DNA of 64,000 bases, taken from assembly GCA_025201845.1 (NCBI GenBank), contig MU603942.1, forward strand, positions 126,253 to 190,252, in the 5' to 3' direction. The DNA comes from Martensiomyces pterosporus. Taxonomy: Eukaryota; Kickxellomycota; Kickxellomycetes; Kickxellales; Kickxellaceae. A program made the translations under genes and the position numbers. This document shows, one piece after another, positions 1-10,730 of this stretch (position 1 is the first letter of the stretch; each line of letters opens with the position of its first letter). Below the pieces are notes generated by a model that saw nothing but the letters and a program-made list of their open reading frames with translations, did not search any database and was not told the DNA's origin.

Positions 1-175
1 TGCCGCAGCTCACCGATTCGTACTGCTGCGACCAGCTGTTGCATTGCAGGTAAGTCGACGAGACGCCGTCCTGGTTGTTTGGACACATCGCTGTGTTACC
101 TGTGCACTCCTGCGCACTGGCAACAGACGCGAAACGAGCGAGGACGAGAAGAAAAACGGGTGTGAAGCGAGCCAT
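1..175 (-). CDS. CBM19-like small secreted protein, 5' part only (cut by window edge)
   Basis: The start codon is at 173-175 on the minus strand and the frame runs off the left edge, so only about 58 residues are visible. They form a signal peptide ending near A-S-A-Q, followed by the first half of a cysteine module (CTGN, MCPN, DGVSS, YLQC). The visible part is nearly identical to the gene at 45577-45993, of which it is an inverted duplicate. The cysteine spacing resembles CBM19 chitin-binding modules, so cell-wall or chitin binding outside the cell is the likely role (inference). It is transcribed divergently from TAP42. Whether the rest of the gene is intact cannot be seen. Confidence 0.8.
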   Translation of the reverse strand, partial: MARFTPVFLLVLARFASVASAQECTGNTAMCPNNQDGVSSTYLQCNSWSQQYESVSCG

Positions 176-905
176 TGCAGAGAGATTGAGGGATGCTGCT
201 GCTTTGTGCGAGGAGCGGGCGTGCAACCCACGCGTGGATGGCGCTCTGTTTTATAGCAAAGCGAGGAGCCCTGAGCACTCCCTCCCCTCCGCGCCATGTG
301 TGGTGCCCCTGCATCAGGTATGTGTGCAGACAGACATCTGACGACGATTGTCTACGATCCAACACGGCTCTGGACAAGCGGGCCCTTGGAGCCACGTAGG
401 GCGGTGACGTAGGACAGCGCAAGCAAGGAGCGTGTGAGAACCTCCAGAGCAGAGATACCAATTGCGGATCCTCTGCATCTGCCTGCACCGCCTGTTGTGT
501 TTTCCGCTCCCAGTGGTAGACAAGTGCTCCTCCGGGGACATGTGAGCTGCTGACAGCTGCCTCTGCACACACTGATCCCTGCTGAACCCCTCGTTCTTCA
601 GGCACCACGGCGGCGGCGGCGGCATTTATTAAAGTACTTGTTCTGCAGAACGCAATTGTCTGCTCACGCACCCAATGTCCGCCATGTCTGTGCCAGAGAC
701 AGGCTGCTGTGATCATCCTCCAGCAAGCGCACAGGTGCTCCTGGTCTGGGTTGCGTGCAAAGAGCAGGCTGAGCATCCATCACGTGCTGACTGCCCGTAA
801 GCACAGAGACGCCAGCCGCATTTCCAAAACAAGGCACTGTGTTTTTGGCTTGCCGCCACGCAGCTTTCATCTACACCACATGCACAGCCCTTAGATACAT
901 ACAAG
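176..905. other. Divergent intergenic region, CBM19-like / TAP42
   Basis: This 730-base stretch separates two divergent genes. All but the last 56 bases belong to the inverted duplication. It holds the TATA box at 249-255 and a short GGC run near 611-622. No separate gene is supported; open frames here recur identically in the other copy simply because the DNA is duplicated. Confidence 0.7.
249..255 (-). promoter_or_regulatory. TATA box of the left CBM19-like gene
   Basis: TATAAAA on the minus strand, 74 bases before the start codon at 175. The identical element lies at the matching place in the right copy (45497-45503). Confidence 0.7.
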
Positions 906-2033
906 ATGAGCGACAGCGGGGACAACGAAGCACACTCATCCACACTGGGAGTCAACTTTGCGCGTGCCCAGCGCCAACTCCAAGCACTCAACAACTCGCG
1001 CCTGGCATCCAGCAGCGAGGACTACCAAAAGCAAGCCAAAGGCCTCGTGGAGCTGCTCAAAGTATGCGCAAGGCAAGTGGGCCAGCTCTCCTTGTTCAGC
1101 AGCAACGAGACCACGGATGATTACTCGACGGGCGAACTCAAGCTCATCCTGATAAACGCGTATCTGGGCGAGGCGCTGCAAAAGCTCAATTCCACCGAAA
1201 ACCGTATGGCAATCCTCAAGGAAGCACAGGAATGCTATAAGGAGTTCCTGTTCCTCTGTTCAGTGTTGGGTGTTGCAAAGCAGCCGGCGGCTCGTGATAG
1301 TTTGGCGCAAACCGGAGGGCCTGCTGGCGGTAGTGCTGGCAGGGCTGTGGATCCCGGGGTGAGCAGAATGCAGAAGATCGAGAGGTTTAAGCGCGTCCGT
1401 GCGATGCAGCAGGATGTTGCCGAGTTGGAAGCCAGGCTCGCTGGTAGGGGTGGCAAGGAAGAAAAAGACGAGGAGGAGGATATGGAGGACGTCGAACGCG
1501 AGTATGCGATCAAGCTCATCGAGCTCAAGGTGCACCAAGTGACCGACGATCTGGATATCCTGAAAAGCGAGATTGACATGGCACGGCAGATGGAAGAGAT
1601 GAGGAAGCCACAGCGCAACGATGGCTCTGCAGGCGGAAAGTCTGGCACTGGTGATGATAGCGAGTGGCGACTGGATCCTCGCTCGTACCGTGGCATCGAC
1701 CCAGCTACTGGGCAGCCTCAGAGGCCAGTTTTCAACAGCAGGGGCCAGCCCATGCAGCCGTTTGTCCTGACAAATGACCGGCAGAGAATCAAAGACCAGG
1801 CGTTTAGACCTGGATGGGCGATGCCAACGATGACGGTGGATGAGTATTTGGAGCAGGAGAGGGAGCGCGGAAACATAATCAGCGGCGGGGGCAAGGAGCC
1901 TGACGCCAAGCCGGAGATCGACGATAACGACCATGAGGCGCTGGACGCTGAGACGATGAAGCAGCGCGAGTGGGACAATTTCAAGGACGACAACCCAAAG
2001 GGGTGGGGCAACCGTGGCGGCAACAGAGGGTAG
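906..2033 (+). CDS. TAP42: TAP42/IGBP1 (alpha4) family regulator of PP2A-type phosphatases
   Basis: Intronless, 375 residues, close to the family's usual length. TAP42/alpha4 proteins bind catalytic subunits of PP2A, PP4 and PP6 and act downstream of TOR in the cytosol. The N-terminal half (about 15-230) is the helical TAP42 domain, with recognisable stretches YSTGELKLILINAYLGE (about 73-90) and REYAIKLIELKVHQ (about 198-212). The C-terminal part has the conserved PFVLTNDRQRIKDQAFRPG and LPTMTVDEYLEQE-type signatures (here A-MPTMTVDEYLEQE), then a Gly/Asn-rich tail with WGNRGGNRG. An acidic EEKDEEEDMEDVE run sits mid-protein. The ATG at 906 is the first in frame and lies 56 bases after the end of the inverted repeat, so its promoter is probably within the duplicated cassette. 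The gene converges on the MFS transporter, with only 81 bases between stop codons. Confidence 0.93.
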   Translation: MSDSGDNEAHSSTLGVNFARAQRQLQALNNSRLASSSEDYQKQAKGLVELLKVCARQVGQLSLFSSNETTDDYSTGELKLILINAYLGEALQKLNSTENRMAILKEAQECYKEFLFLCSVLGVAKQPAARDSLAQTGGPAGGSAGRAVDPGVSRMQKIERFKRVRAMQQDVAELEARLAGRGGKEEKDEEEDMEDVEREYAIKLIELKVHQVTDDLDILKSEIDMARQMEEMRKPQRNDGSAGGKSGTGDDSEWRLDPRSYRGIDPATGQPQRPVFNSRGQPMQPFVLTNDRQRIKDQAFRPGWAMPTMTVDEYLEQERERGNIISGGGKEPDAKPEIDDNDHEALDAETMKQREWDNFKDDNPKGWGNRGGNRG

Positions 2034-2114
2034 AGCAGGCCGCGCTTTTGGATTGCTGAAACTGGCAGCCAGCTGTTATACAAATATATTTCACTATTGG
2101 GAATGTGTGTGTTG

Positions 2115-3569
2115 CTAGATATAGTAGCGGAAGCTGGGGTGGTTGTCGTAGATGCCGTTGTCGATGGCCTCCTGCTGCTCCTCAGCGGTCAGGGGCTTTG
2201 GCTCTCCAAACTCGGAATCCCTGCGTGCGTTCTCGCGCTTCAGAAGGAGCGACAGGACGAGCGAGAACACGATCATAACGACCGTGAAGGCCAGGCAAAC
2301 TCCGTACCCCATGAAGAACCGCGGGGCGGTCTGAGTCTTGTAGATCTGCGTGCCAACTGTCGCAAAGCACTGTCCAAATGTGTTGAGCATAGCCACGCTG
2401 ACGGCTCTCTTGGTGTGCCCAACGTTGTTGTTCGCAACCCAGCTGAGCATCAGGGGCACAACGGGGTACAGGCCCATGGCGACAAAGCAAGCGCCGGCGT
2501 AGTTGGCGTGGATGTTGCTCGACGAGATCAGAAGGATGTATCCCAGACACGCAACGCTGGCCGATGCAGCCACATGGTAGCCGCGGCGCTGGGTGCGGTC
2601 CGAGTTCCAGCACACGGCAAACACGCAGACCATGGCACACGCGTAGGGCGGCACGGTCATCAGCTGGGCCTTTGCCTCGGTGTATCCCATCAGCTTGACA
2701 ATTGTGGGCAGGAACGACGTGTACGAGGCCAGCGGGATGTTGAGGCCGATGTACACCAGACAGGTGAACAGGTTCTTGTAGTCCTTGAAGGCAGCAAACA
2801 GCTGGCGCTTGTCAAGCATCGATGAGTCGGTGTTGAGGCCAACACGCGACCGCTCAATCGCCACCTGCTTCTCCTCGGGGGTGACGAACCACTTTTCAAG
2901 CTTTTCGGGCGAGTTGGGAAGCAGGTACATGGTGACGAAGCCAAGGAAGATTGTTGGAATGCCCTCGATGATGAACAGCAGCTGCCAGGCAGCCAGCTTC
3001 TCGTGAGCAAGGTTAGTGGCCACGCCGTAGGCGATGAGGCCACCAAAGGCACCGGCAAAAGTGGATGACCCGTAGAACATGGCTGTGCGCCTGGCGAGTT
3101 CGTGGCGCAGGTAGAAGAACGACAGAATGACAGGGGCAGCAGGCCCGATTCCAGCCTCGAATACGCCCATGAAGAACCTGGCTGCGACGAGCCCCGAGTA
3201 ACTCTTGGTCGCAGCCATGCTAGTGGAGCAGACACCCCAGAGGATCATGGTGACACCGACCAGGATCGCTGGAGTGACCTTCTTGAGGATAAACATGTTT
3301 GGGATCTGGGAGATGGTGTAGCCAAAGTAGAAGAACGACAGCGCATTGTAAAAGTCGTTGCCCTTCAGGTGGGTGTCCTTTTCGAGACCAGCGAGGCGTG
3401 CGTTGCCGATGTTGCCCCGGTCGAGGGAGTTGAACAGGTAGAGGATGGCAAGGTGGGGGACCAGGCGGAGGTCCAGCTTCCTCTTGAGCCGCCTGACGAT
3501 GGCCTCGCGCTCGGGGCCCGATTGCGGAACGATAACCTCGCCCTCTTCGATGTCGTGCTTTTCGGCCAT
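2115..3569 (-). CDS. MFS anion:cation symporter, allantoate permease (Dal5) type
   Basis: 484 residues, the normal size for the fungal allantoate/nicotinate/vitamin permease family (ACS) of the major facilitator superfamily. The visible signatures are LFNSLDRGNIGNARLAGLE after the first membrane segment, ARFFMGVFEAGIGPA in TM4-5, WQLLFIIEGIPT around TM6, and a polar central loop (about 235-290) before the second six-helix half. It most likely imports an organic anion or vitamin across the plasma membrane in symport with protons; the actual substrate cannot be read from sequence. The start at 3569 (MAEKHDIEEG) is chosen because it gives the usual short acidic cytosolic N-terminus; further upstream the frame lacks family similarity. 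The C-terminus ends HPSFRYYI, typical of the family. Single exon. Confidence 0.93.
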   Translation of the reverse strand: MAEKHDIEEGEVIVPQSGPEREAIVRRLKRKLDLRLVPHLAILYLFNSLDRGNIGNARLAGLEKDTHLKGNDFYNALSFFYFGYTISQIPNMFILKKVTPAILVGVTMILWGVCSTSMAATKSYSGLVAARFFMGVFEAGIGPAAPVILSFFYLRHELARRTAMFYGSSTFAGAFGGLIAYGVATNLAHEKLAAWQLLFIIEGIPTIFLGFVTMYLLPNSPEKLEKWFVTPEEKQVAIERSRVGLNTDSSMLDKRQLFAAFKDYKNLFTCLVYIGLNIPLASYTSFLPTIVKLMGYTEAKAQLMTVPPYACAMVCVFAVCWNSDRTQRRGYHVAASASVACLGYILLISSSNIHANYAGACFVAMGLYPVVPLMLSWVANNNVGHTKRAVSVAMLNTFGQCFATVGTQIYKTQTAPRFFMGYGVCLAFTVVMIVFSLVLSLLLKRENARRDSEFGEPKPLTAEEQQEAIDNGIYDNHPSFRYYI

Positions 3570-4654
3570 TGCTTTAAAAGCGTGGAGTATACGCGAAAAC
3601 CAGGTGTTTAGTAAGAAGCAAGTATAAGCTAAACAGAGCGGCGCATCAACGCAGTGTCCAATATAGCAGTGCCAAAGCTGTTCCCAAATAAGGTATTTCG
3701 AGACAATGGGAGGGAGGTAGAGACAGATTTTGTGGATGGAGCTGGAGGAAATTGGGCAGCAGCAGGCCCGGCGGCAGGCGGTGGTCAATTTGTAGCCAGC
3801 GCGCGCGTGCCTTGCTGCATCCTCGGGCCAGGAGCATGGGACAGGTGAACGACGCCAAAGAGAGGGCCGGAGGACCTGCTTGCCATGGCTGCACTGTAGA
3901 TGGTAGAATTTGCGCTTTCCAGCAGGATAAATCCTTCTGCCGAACGGTGGATGGGCGTACATCCGGATTCGCACAACCGGCTTTATCGCATTGGCTCTTT
4001 AGGCAGCATTTCCTCGTTGTACCGAGCTGCACGCCTGGGAGTGCACTAGCAAAAGGAATCTTCTCTTGCAAGTTTTGTTTGCCGCTGGAAATCACTACAA
4101 TAACTAAAAAGCAGCAACGAAAGAGTCACATGAATTGGCGTTGCCATATAGTGCATGTGCAGCAGCACCCGCATCTGCGATTTCCGCCTAGCGATGGCAT
4201 TGAGCGGTGACGGAAGAGGCGTTTTGCTGACCGGCTCTGCTGGAGGATGCAAAGGCCACCGAGCACCCGTCCCAAGAAGCACACGGGCGTGCGTCTGTTC
4301 ACTAGCCTCTGGCATGACCCCCACCATATCGAAAGTGTGTAACTGGTCCTATCTACAGTCTGCTCGTCTGCTAAACAGCAATATGCTGGGAGGTCACATC
4401 AGCTCTGTCTCGCCAAAGCCTGGGGCATACACGGGTGCACATCTATTTAGCGAGAATCCTCCTAATGCATGCCACGTCGCACACCGAGGAGCGCGTGCTG
4501 CAACACCGAGCCAGGCTATTACAGAATGCACGATGCTGCGCCTTGCATAGATAAGATCAGTAGATCCATTAATAAGCATTTCTACCAGAACATCACAAAT
4601 GTGTGAAAGCAAGACCTAGCATGCTGCTTGCCGCGACCTCGGCTTCAGCCCGTG
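3570..4654. other. Intergenic region, MFS permease promoter side
   Basis: About 1.1 kb between the MFS start (minus strand) and the small C2HC gene. It should hold the MFS promoter. Open frames here are short and of random composition. I see no RNA gene and no repeat longer than simple runs. Confidence 0.5.
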
Positions 4655-4852
4655 TCAGCCCAGGCACTCGTATAGGTGGCGTGAGAACGTCATTTCAAGC
4701 AGGAAATGAGCGCCGCAGTTGGGGCAGTGCTGGCCAAGCCCGCTGTTCGATTTGCTGCTCTTGCGCATGCTGGTGCGCCGGAAGATGCGCATGAGACTCC
4801 GTCGGAAGCCGAGGCGGTGGAACGATTCCGGGAAGATGCTGAGTGCCGACAT
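4655..4852 (-). CDS. 65-residue protein with one C2HC zinc finger-like motif
   Basis: A short open frame from ATG at 4852 to TGA at 4655. The N-terminal 35 residues are basic (FRRSLMRIFRRTSMRKSSK). The C-terminal part contains CPNCGAHFLLEMTFSRHLYEC, with spacing C-x2-C-x12-H-x3-C, which fits a single C2HC/C2H2-type zinc finger. It is followed by only two residues before the stop. A regular finger in an otherwise gene-free interval is unlikely by chance, so I call it a gene, but I do not recognise a family. It lies on the same strand as the MFS and CSL genes. It could also be the last exon of a longer gene, but the ATG in a good context and the compact finger argue for a mini-protein. Function unknown. 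Confidence 0.55.
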   Translation of the reverse strand: MSALSIFPESFHRLGFRRSLMRIFRRTSMRKSSKSNSGLGQHCPNCGAHFLLEMTFSRHLYECLG

Positions 4853-6009
4853 TTCTCAAAGATACAGCAGTGTGCGGACACCCTTGGTCAAAATAAGATG
4901 TGGAGTGGGGATAAGAATAATGGAAATAATGGTAAGAGGGATACAAGTATATAATAAAATAGACGTTCTTTTTATGCAGCCATGTGGAGAAAAGAAAAAA
5001 AGGTATAAATGAAGTGATGTGTGTCAGAAAGCAATATGCCAAGTAGCCTGTCCACGCAGCTTTACGTTGAGCGATAGAGGTGGAGGAGTGTGTGCTTCCA
5101 GTCCATATGCGTGCTACATGCACGTGGAGTCAAGCGGGTGGTGTGAGTGCGCAGAATAGAGCCAAGGAGCCACAGGCATATGTGCGAAGCAGAAAGCAGG
5201 ATGAAACGCAGCAGATACAAGGAAAGTGCAGCCGGCAGGAGGCGAAATGCAGACCACCAGGCCGCCCCCCAGCTGGCGCGCCATATATTTATGTACGCTC
5301 TCCACCCACCCAACCCCATCGCCCACAGGGAAGCAGCAGCGCCTCACAAAGCACGCACATCTCTGCAACAAAGTTGGAGCAAGAGACAAAACGCCAAAAT
5401 ACCCTTCCAAGCGGCAATTGTCCACCGCCAGAGAACGGGCAAAGGAGGAGGGGGAGGCTTAGGCGGTCCCGCTGCTGCATGCACACACAAACAATCGCCA
5501 CAAATAAGGACACAAAAAGGCGCCGGCTGTGTATGCGCCCGCATGTAGGCTGGAGGATGTGCCTGCTCCAGTAGTCATGGTCTGCTGGCCAATGGCATGT
5601 TCATTGGTATGAGCAGGCAGCGCCAACAGCAAAACATGTCAACAACAACAAAAGGACACATTCAAGCTGGCGGAGCACTCGCGCCTTCTATATTTGGCGA
5701 TTCTCGCGAGCAGGACAGCGCTCCAAGAAATCCCTTGGCCACGAGGTAGAGAACAAATCGCCACATTGAACACTTGCGCAGAGATTGGATGGTGATGGAT
5801 AATGTTAGGATATGCTGTGGATGACATGCTGAGTAAAAAGAAGCCAGGCTTGCCAAGAATGAAATAAATAAATAAAGTAGGTGTGCTTACGCTGTGGAGC
5901 CGGAGAAAGATGGCTCTCGGCTGCAGCCGCGCAAAGCAACAAGGCAAGATGGGAGGGGTTACAGAGGAAGCAGGATGCAGTAAAATGTGTGTGCAGCGTG
6001 TGATTTTGT
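4853..6009. other. Intergenic region downstream of the CSL gene
   Basis: About 1.15 kb holding the upstream region of the C2HC mini-protein and the 3' UTR of the CSL gene (minus strand). A/T-rich patches near 4905-5010 and 5860-5880 could be promoter or polyadenylation sequence respectively. No further gene seen. Confidence 0.45.
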
Positions 6010-9000
6010 TTAGAAGTGCATGGAGTAGAACTGGCCGGTCTTGTACGTCGGCCCAGAGCCTCCGCTGCGCGACAAATAGATGGGAACCTTGGTCAAGCTC
6101 TTGCCGCCCTTCGCGCTTTTGCATGCGGGCTGAGCGCCAATGTGCGTGGCAGTGGCCGACGAGGCCGTCGAGTCCGCTGATGATGCGCGCTGGGTTTCTG
6201 GAGTGTTGCTCTCTGGCGACGCCAAAGAGCCGCCCTCCTCGCTGCTGCGAGCGTGGGCTGAGTCGCCATTGCTGCTGCCAGTGGGAGAGCAAAGCTGCTG
6301 CTGGTGGTTGCCCTCGCTGGTGTACATATCCTCAAACCCTTCGTCGTCGGAGGAACCTGGCCGCCGCGTGGCAGCGCTTCCCCCGGCAAAGTCGGACGCC
6401 AGCGGACCAAGGCAGACAATGGTTTCTGGCGACTTGAACTCAGTGAACACACTGGGCAGTCCGTCAAACATCACGACCATGTCTGGAGAGAAGTTCAGTC
6501 CATGGAGCGTGACGTACGACCGCTCGGCCATCGACGAGTAGCCATCACCGCAGCTGCGGTCTGCCACCTCCAAGGCCGACGGGCTGATGGTGGGCAGGTG
6601 CTGTACAGACGCCTTGAACACGATGGGGATCATCTTGTCTCCGGGCGACGGTGTGTTCAGCTGTCCAGCCGAATAGTTGCCTCTCCTGCCGTTGTGCGCT
6701 GCGCCGCCATTATCGCTGCTGGGAAGTGCCATGTTGGTTATCAATCCAGGCGAAATGGTCTGCGACGAGATCAAGTGGGACGGGGCCACGCCGCTGTCCA
6801 CGCCCGCAGCATCCATGCCCAGTCCGTAGACGGCAGCCGCAAACGACGGATCCATTGGTCCAGACTGGAAGTCGCTGCCGCCCATGGCAACAGAGGTGTT
6901 GGGCTCGTTCATGATCGTGTCGAGGCTCACATGCGACTGGTGGTGCTGGTGGTGGCTGCTATCGCGACGGCTGCGGCTGTGCTGGGAAGAGTAGTCCTGC
7001 ACGCCACGAGGAGATGTTGGGGTAGGGGGGAGCGCCAGCGAAGCGTGCACAGGCGCAGAGGCAGCAGCAGCAGCAGCGATGTCTGTTGGCGACGGCGGCA
7101 AGTTGCTGGCGCTGGCTGCTGTCTGGCGCATGCGCACAAGCATGTCAGGCGAGGGAGGGTAGTCGAAGCGATAGATGGCACAGTCGGTGCCCACCATGGT
7201 CCACACCGCACTATCGCCAACGTCCTCAGCCCACGACGTCGTTCCAACCGACCCGCTGTCTTTAGACTGCTTGCGGCCGTGGCCGGGTGGCGATCCGCCA
7301 GTGCCAGCGCCAGATTTGCCAGGCCCAGGGCCCTCGTCGGTTATCTGGCGACCGTCACAGGTGGCGTGGATTCCGACAATATCGCCCATGCAGGTCAAGT
7401 AAGAGCCCACGCTTGGGTGGAGCCCGGCTGGCGAGACAGTCACGGCGGGGAGCTCCTCCTGCGTCTGGATGCGCACCTCAAATGCCACCTTGTGCAGCTG
7501 CGAGACAGGGTCGCCCGGCACATCGCGGGTGGGGTCGCGGCCGTAGAACGACCCAACAGCAACGCTGCCCTTCTCGACCTTGCGCAAAGTGAGGACAGGC
7601 GAGCACATGCCCGTGCTGACGCACTGCAGGATCACGGGCTGGTTGTAAAGGATTGGGATCGGCGCCTTGGGCTGGGGCTGGCCCATGGCATCCATGTCGA
7701 TCTGGCCCTGGTCTCCGCCGCTGCCCTCAAGATCGGGGGGGCACTGCGGGTGCATGGCGAAGGTGGGCGGAGTCGGGTACCCCGGAATCGGAGTCGGGTT
7801 CTCTGCAATCCGGGCGTTGAAAGCATCAATCTCCTCCTTTCCGAGCTTGGTGTTGACGATCCAGATGATGAATGGGTCCCAAACAGAGTTGCGCGCAACA
7901 AAGGTCGTGGTTTCCCCGGGCCCCTTGGCCTTGTGCCCGGGCACCGACGGGGGCTGGGCGTCCTCGGCGCCGCCTCCTGGGAACCAGAAGGGACGTGGGC
8001 CGCCCACAGACATCGACCGGGTGGCCCCCAGGTACTTTGTGGAAACAGTCTGCGACCTCAGGCGGTTGAACAGCGAGATGGTTGACCCATGGTGGATGCA
8101 CAAATCGACGTTCTTGACGCTCTGGCGCTTCTTGGATGGCTTGCTGATCACCTTGATTGGCCGCGAGTCGAACTCGCTAAGAACAACCTGTCCGGAGGGA
8201 TCATGCAGACGCACCTTGACTGAAACCTTCTTGCGCTTCTCGTCCACGTCGTTGATAAACAGCTGCTTGGCCACGTAGCGGCCAGTGACCGGCTCACCCT
8301 CGTGCGGAGCACGCGGCGTCGGCACAGGGTTGTGGGGAGCGTGGGGCTCGGGCTTGGGCGTGGGATCCGGCCGCGCAAGCCATTCGAGCTGCGCTGTGCG
8401 GGACTCGGGCAGAGACCCTGCCGCCACACTGCACTCGCTGCTGGCAGACGCAGACGAGCCGGCGCCATCGTTTGTCGGGACCGTTACTGAGATCCGGGGC
8501 ATCGAGGCAAGGAAGTCGCCAGGGTGCTGCGAGTGGCTGCCATCAAGCAGGGACGATCCGTCGCAAGAGGCAAGGCTGGGCAGCTGCCAGTCGTCGCCAA
8601 AGAGAAGAATCGTGGGCGGAGGGCACAAAAAGCGCTTCTCCGTGCCGTACGATTTCTGTGCGACCTTTGAGGTCAAGACCATCACCGTCTTGCTGCCTGT
8701 GCCAGTCACAACTGCCTGGCTGTTAAACGCAGGGCCAGCGCACGCCGACAGTTCGCTGGAAGGCCCAGTGGTGCCCATCGAGCTGCCCATCCTTTGCAGG
8801 CTGACGGGCACAACAGCAGCCGACTGGGCCTGGCATTCGGAGCGGATGCTCGATGCGGTGGCTGCGCGCTTGCGCGACCGCCTGGGGGGCACAGCTGGGC
8901 TGTGGAAGCTGGCCGAGGGACCAACAACCGGCGACGTCATGTGGTTTCCGCTTGCGTGCACCATCGCACCGGGGATGTTCAGGGGGCCTGGTCCAGCTGC

Positions 9001-10730
9001 AGATGCAAAGTGAGTGTGATCTGCCGAGTGATGCAGATGTGCCGCTGAGGGGTCCATCGAGTGGAATAGAGCAGGCTCAGACGACATTGTCATGTATGGT
9101 CCGCAGTCGCCGCTGCCCGTGCTGTTCACAAACGAGTGGTCCATTGATGCAGTGGGGAAAGGCTCGAGTCCAGGGATGCTTGCGAACGAGGCCAAGGTGG
9201 TGTTGATGTCCAGACCCAGGTCACCGGCAGCGGCCTGCTGGCTTGGACCCGAGCTCCCAAGCAGGTGAGTGGCATTGCCTGCGCTCTGCACCCTGGAGAA
9301 CGCCGATGTGCCAGGTGCGCCGCTGTTTGCCGGCCCATCGTCGTACGACGCGCTGCCACCTATCGCAGCAGCGGCAGCAGCAACGGCAGCAGCGTTCATC
9401 GAAATGTGGAGCCCGGCCGAGTAGTCATCGCCGGCACCCATGCCGCCATCACCATTGGGCCCAGTGGCACTGCCCTGCCCAAACACACCCGCTCCGAGAG
9501 AGTGGGCCGATGCGGCGTTTGATGCGCCGCTGATGGTCGCTGGGTCGACCGAGTCGCTGCCGAATGACCCCGAAGCAGCAGCACTGTCCGTGTTGAAAAT
9601 GGATGTGCCCTGGCTGTGATGCATCGATGACGAAGGCAGGGAGAAGCTGTGGTGGTGCGAGTGCTCGTGCGTGTAAGGGGATGCGCCGCTGTAGAATACC
9701 GAGGGAGAGGTCATGCCAGCAGCAGCCGCTGCTGCGCCCTCCACAGCGTCCATAAACGACGGAGTGAACATGGCTGGGGTCGTGGGGTTCGGGGCACTTG
9801 ACCTAAATTGGGTTGAATGGCAGCCGATGCATTGGCATAAAAAGAGGCAGTCAGCGACATACGAGAGGGAGGGATGGCTAGCAGCACTGTGGCGGCTCCA
9901 TGTTGGCACGAGTGATTTGCACTGCATAGCGCAAGTGAGCACATAGATTCACAGCTGCACACGGTGGCGGTCACATGAGCCATCCCCGGTGCAGGGAGCT
10001 TTTGTGGACGCCAAAGGGACACGTGAATGTGACTCGGTGGATGCAGGCGGATGTCGGCACCGGCACCAGCACCAACAGCAAAAGCAAAATCAAAAGCAGG
10101 ATGGATAAATAAACAAGCGACTTACTCGTTGCGGGGGCGGCCAACGGCGACACGTAACGACTGAGGTTTCCGTGTGCTGAGCCTGCTCGATGTGGTTGGG
10201 CTGCTAAGAACCTGCTGCTGCTGCTGCTGAGACTGAGCGTCGCTGCTGTCGGGAAGATACTGGGGCTGAGAGAAGGCGAGGCTGTTGATTGAAAGGCCGC
10301 CAGCTATCGCTGCATTCATCATCGGATCCTCCAGGCTTGGCGGTATGGGCAGGGACGACAAGGATGAGCTTGCCATTGCCTGGCCATGGTGGTGCGGCTG
10401 GGAGTGGCTGTAGCTGCTGTGGTGCTGATCGAGCATGCCGAACAGGCTGTCGCTGACATCGGGCAGGCTAAACCCAGCCACGTCGTCACCGCGTCTGTCG
10501 TCAGAGACTGTCATTCTGCGCTTGCGTACGCGGGCGTTGTCGTAGCTGTCGTAGTCATCCGTGCTGCTGGAAAACGCGGCAGCAATGCTGTTGAGATGGC
10601 TGTACGATGGTGCCTGGTCGCCCGTGGCAGCGGTGCTATTGGTGCCATCGTATCCGGGGAACTGGCTGGTCATGATAAAGTCAGCCAGAAGCTGGGCGTC
10701 GAAATAACTATACAGGGGAGCGGGAGACAT
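6010..10730 (-). CDS. CSL (CBF1/RBP-J/Lag-1) family transcription factor, two exons
   Basis: Spliced from exon 1 (10730 down to about 10126) and exon 2 (9802 to 6010). The donor reads GA/GTAAGT and the acceptor TTTAG/GTCAAG; the join keeps the frame (RNE-SSAPNP) and yields 1465 residues. CSL proteins bind GTGGGAA-type sites; fungal members regulate adhesion and cell-cycle genes. Evidence: KRFLCPPPTILLFGDDW and RPIKVISKPSKKRQSVKN of the N-terminal Rel-like domain (about 640-780); CIHHGSTISLFNRLRSQTVSTKYL; the beta-trefoil domain with QPVILQCVSTGMCSPVLTLRKVEKG and DPVSQLHKVAFEVR (about 880-1000); and a C-terminal IPT-like segment YVTLHGLNFSPDMVVMFDGLPS (about 1310-1335), resumed at the extreme C-terminus (VPIYLSRSG). 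Disordered insertions occur inside domains, and the N-terminal ~620 residues are Ser/Ala/His/Gln-rich, as in the long fungal CSL class. An in-frame ATG at 9771 would give a 1253-residue form without exon 1. Confidence 0.9.
9803..10125 (-). other. Intron of the CSL gene
   Basis: About 323 bases with GTAAGT at the 5' end and a TTTAG acceptor. The reading frame continues correctly only when this segment is removed. Confidence 0.8.

Larger units (their letters stand above)
1..849 (-). repeat. Left arm of a ~44 kb-spaced inverted duplication
   Basis: The reverse complement of 1-849 aligns without gaps to 44903-45751. By eye there are about 13 mismatches, roughly 98.5% identity. The arm contains the promoter, TATA box and N-terminal coding part of the CBM19-like gene. 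Homology stops at 849/850, 56 bases before the TAP42 start codon. The other end of the repeat lies beyond the window. Confidence 0.95.

Noticed and set aside
95..776. Open frames in the inverted repeat that recur in both copies
   Set aside because: Their recurrence reflects duplicated DNA, not conservation; they overlap the promoter and antisense of the CBM19-like gene.
2097..2825. 242-codon plus-strand frame opposite the MFS gene
   Set aside because: Antisense shadow; no family features.
6304..8085. 593-codon open frame on the plus strand
   Set aside because: Antisense shadow of the CSL second exon; composition is Arg/His/Ala-rich and lacks family motifs.
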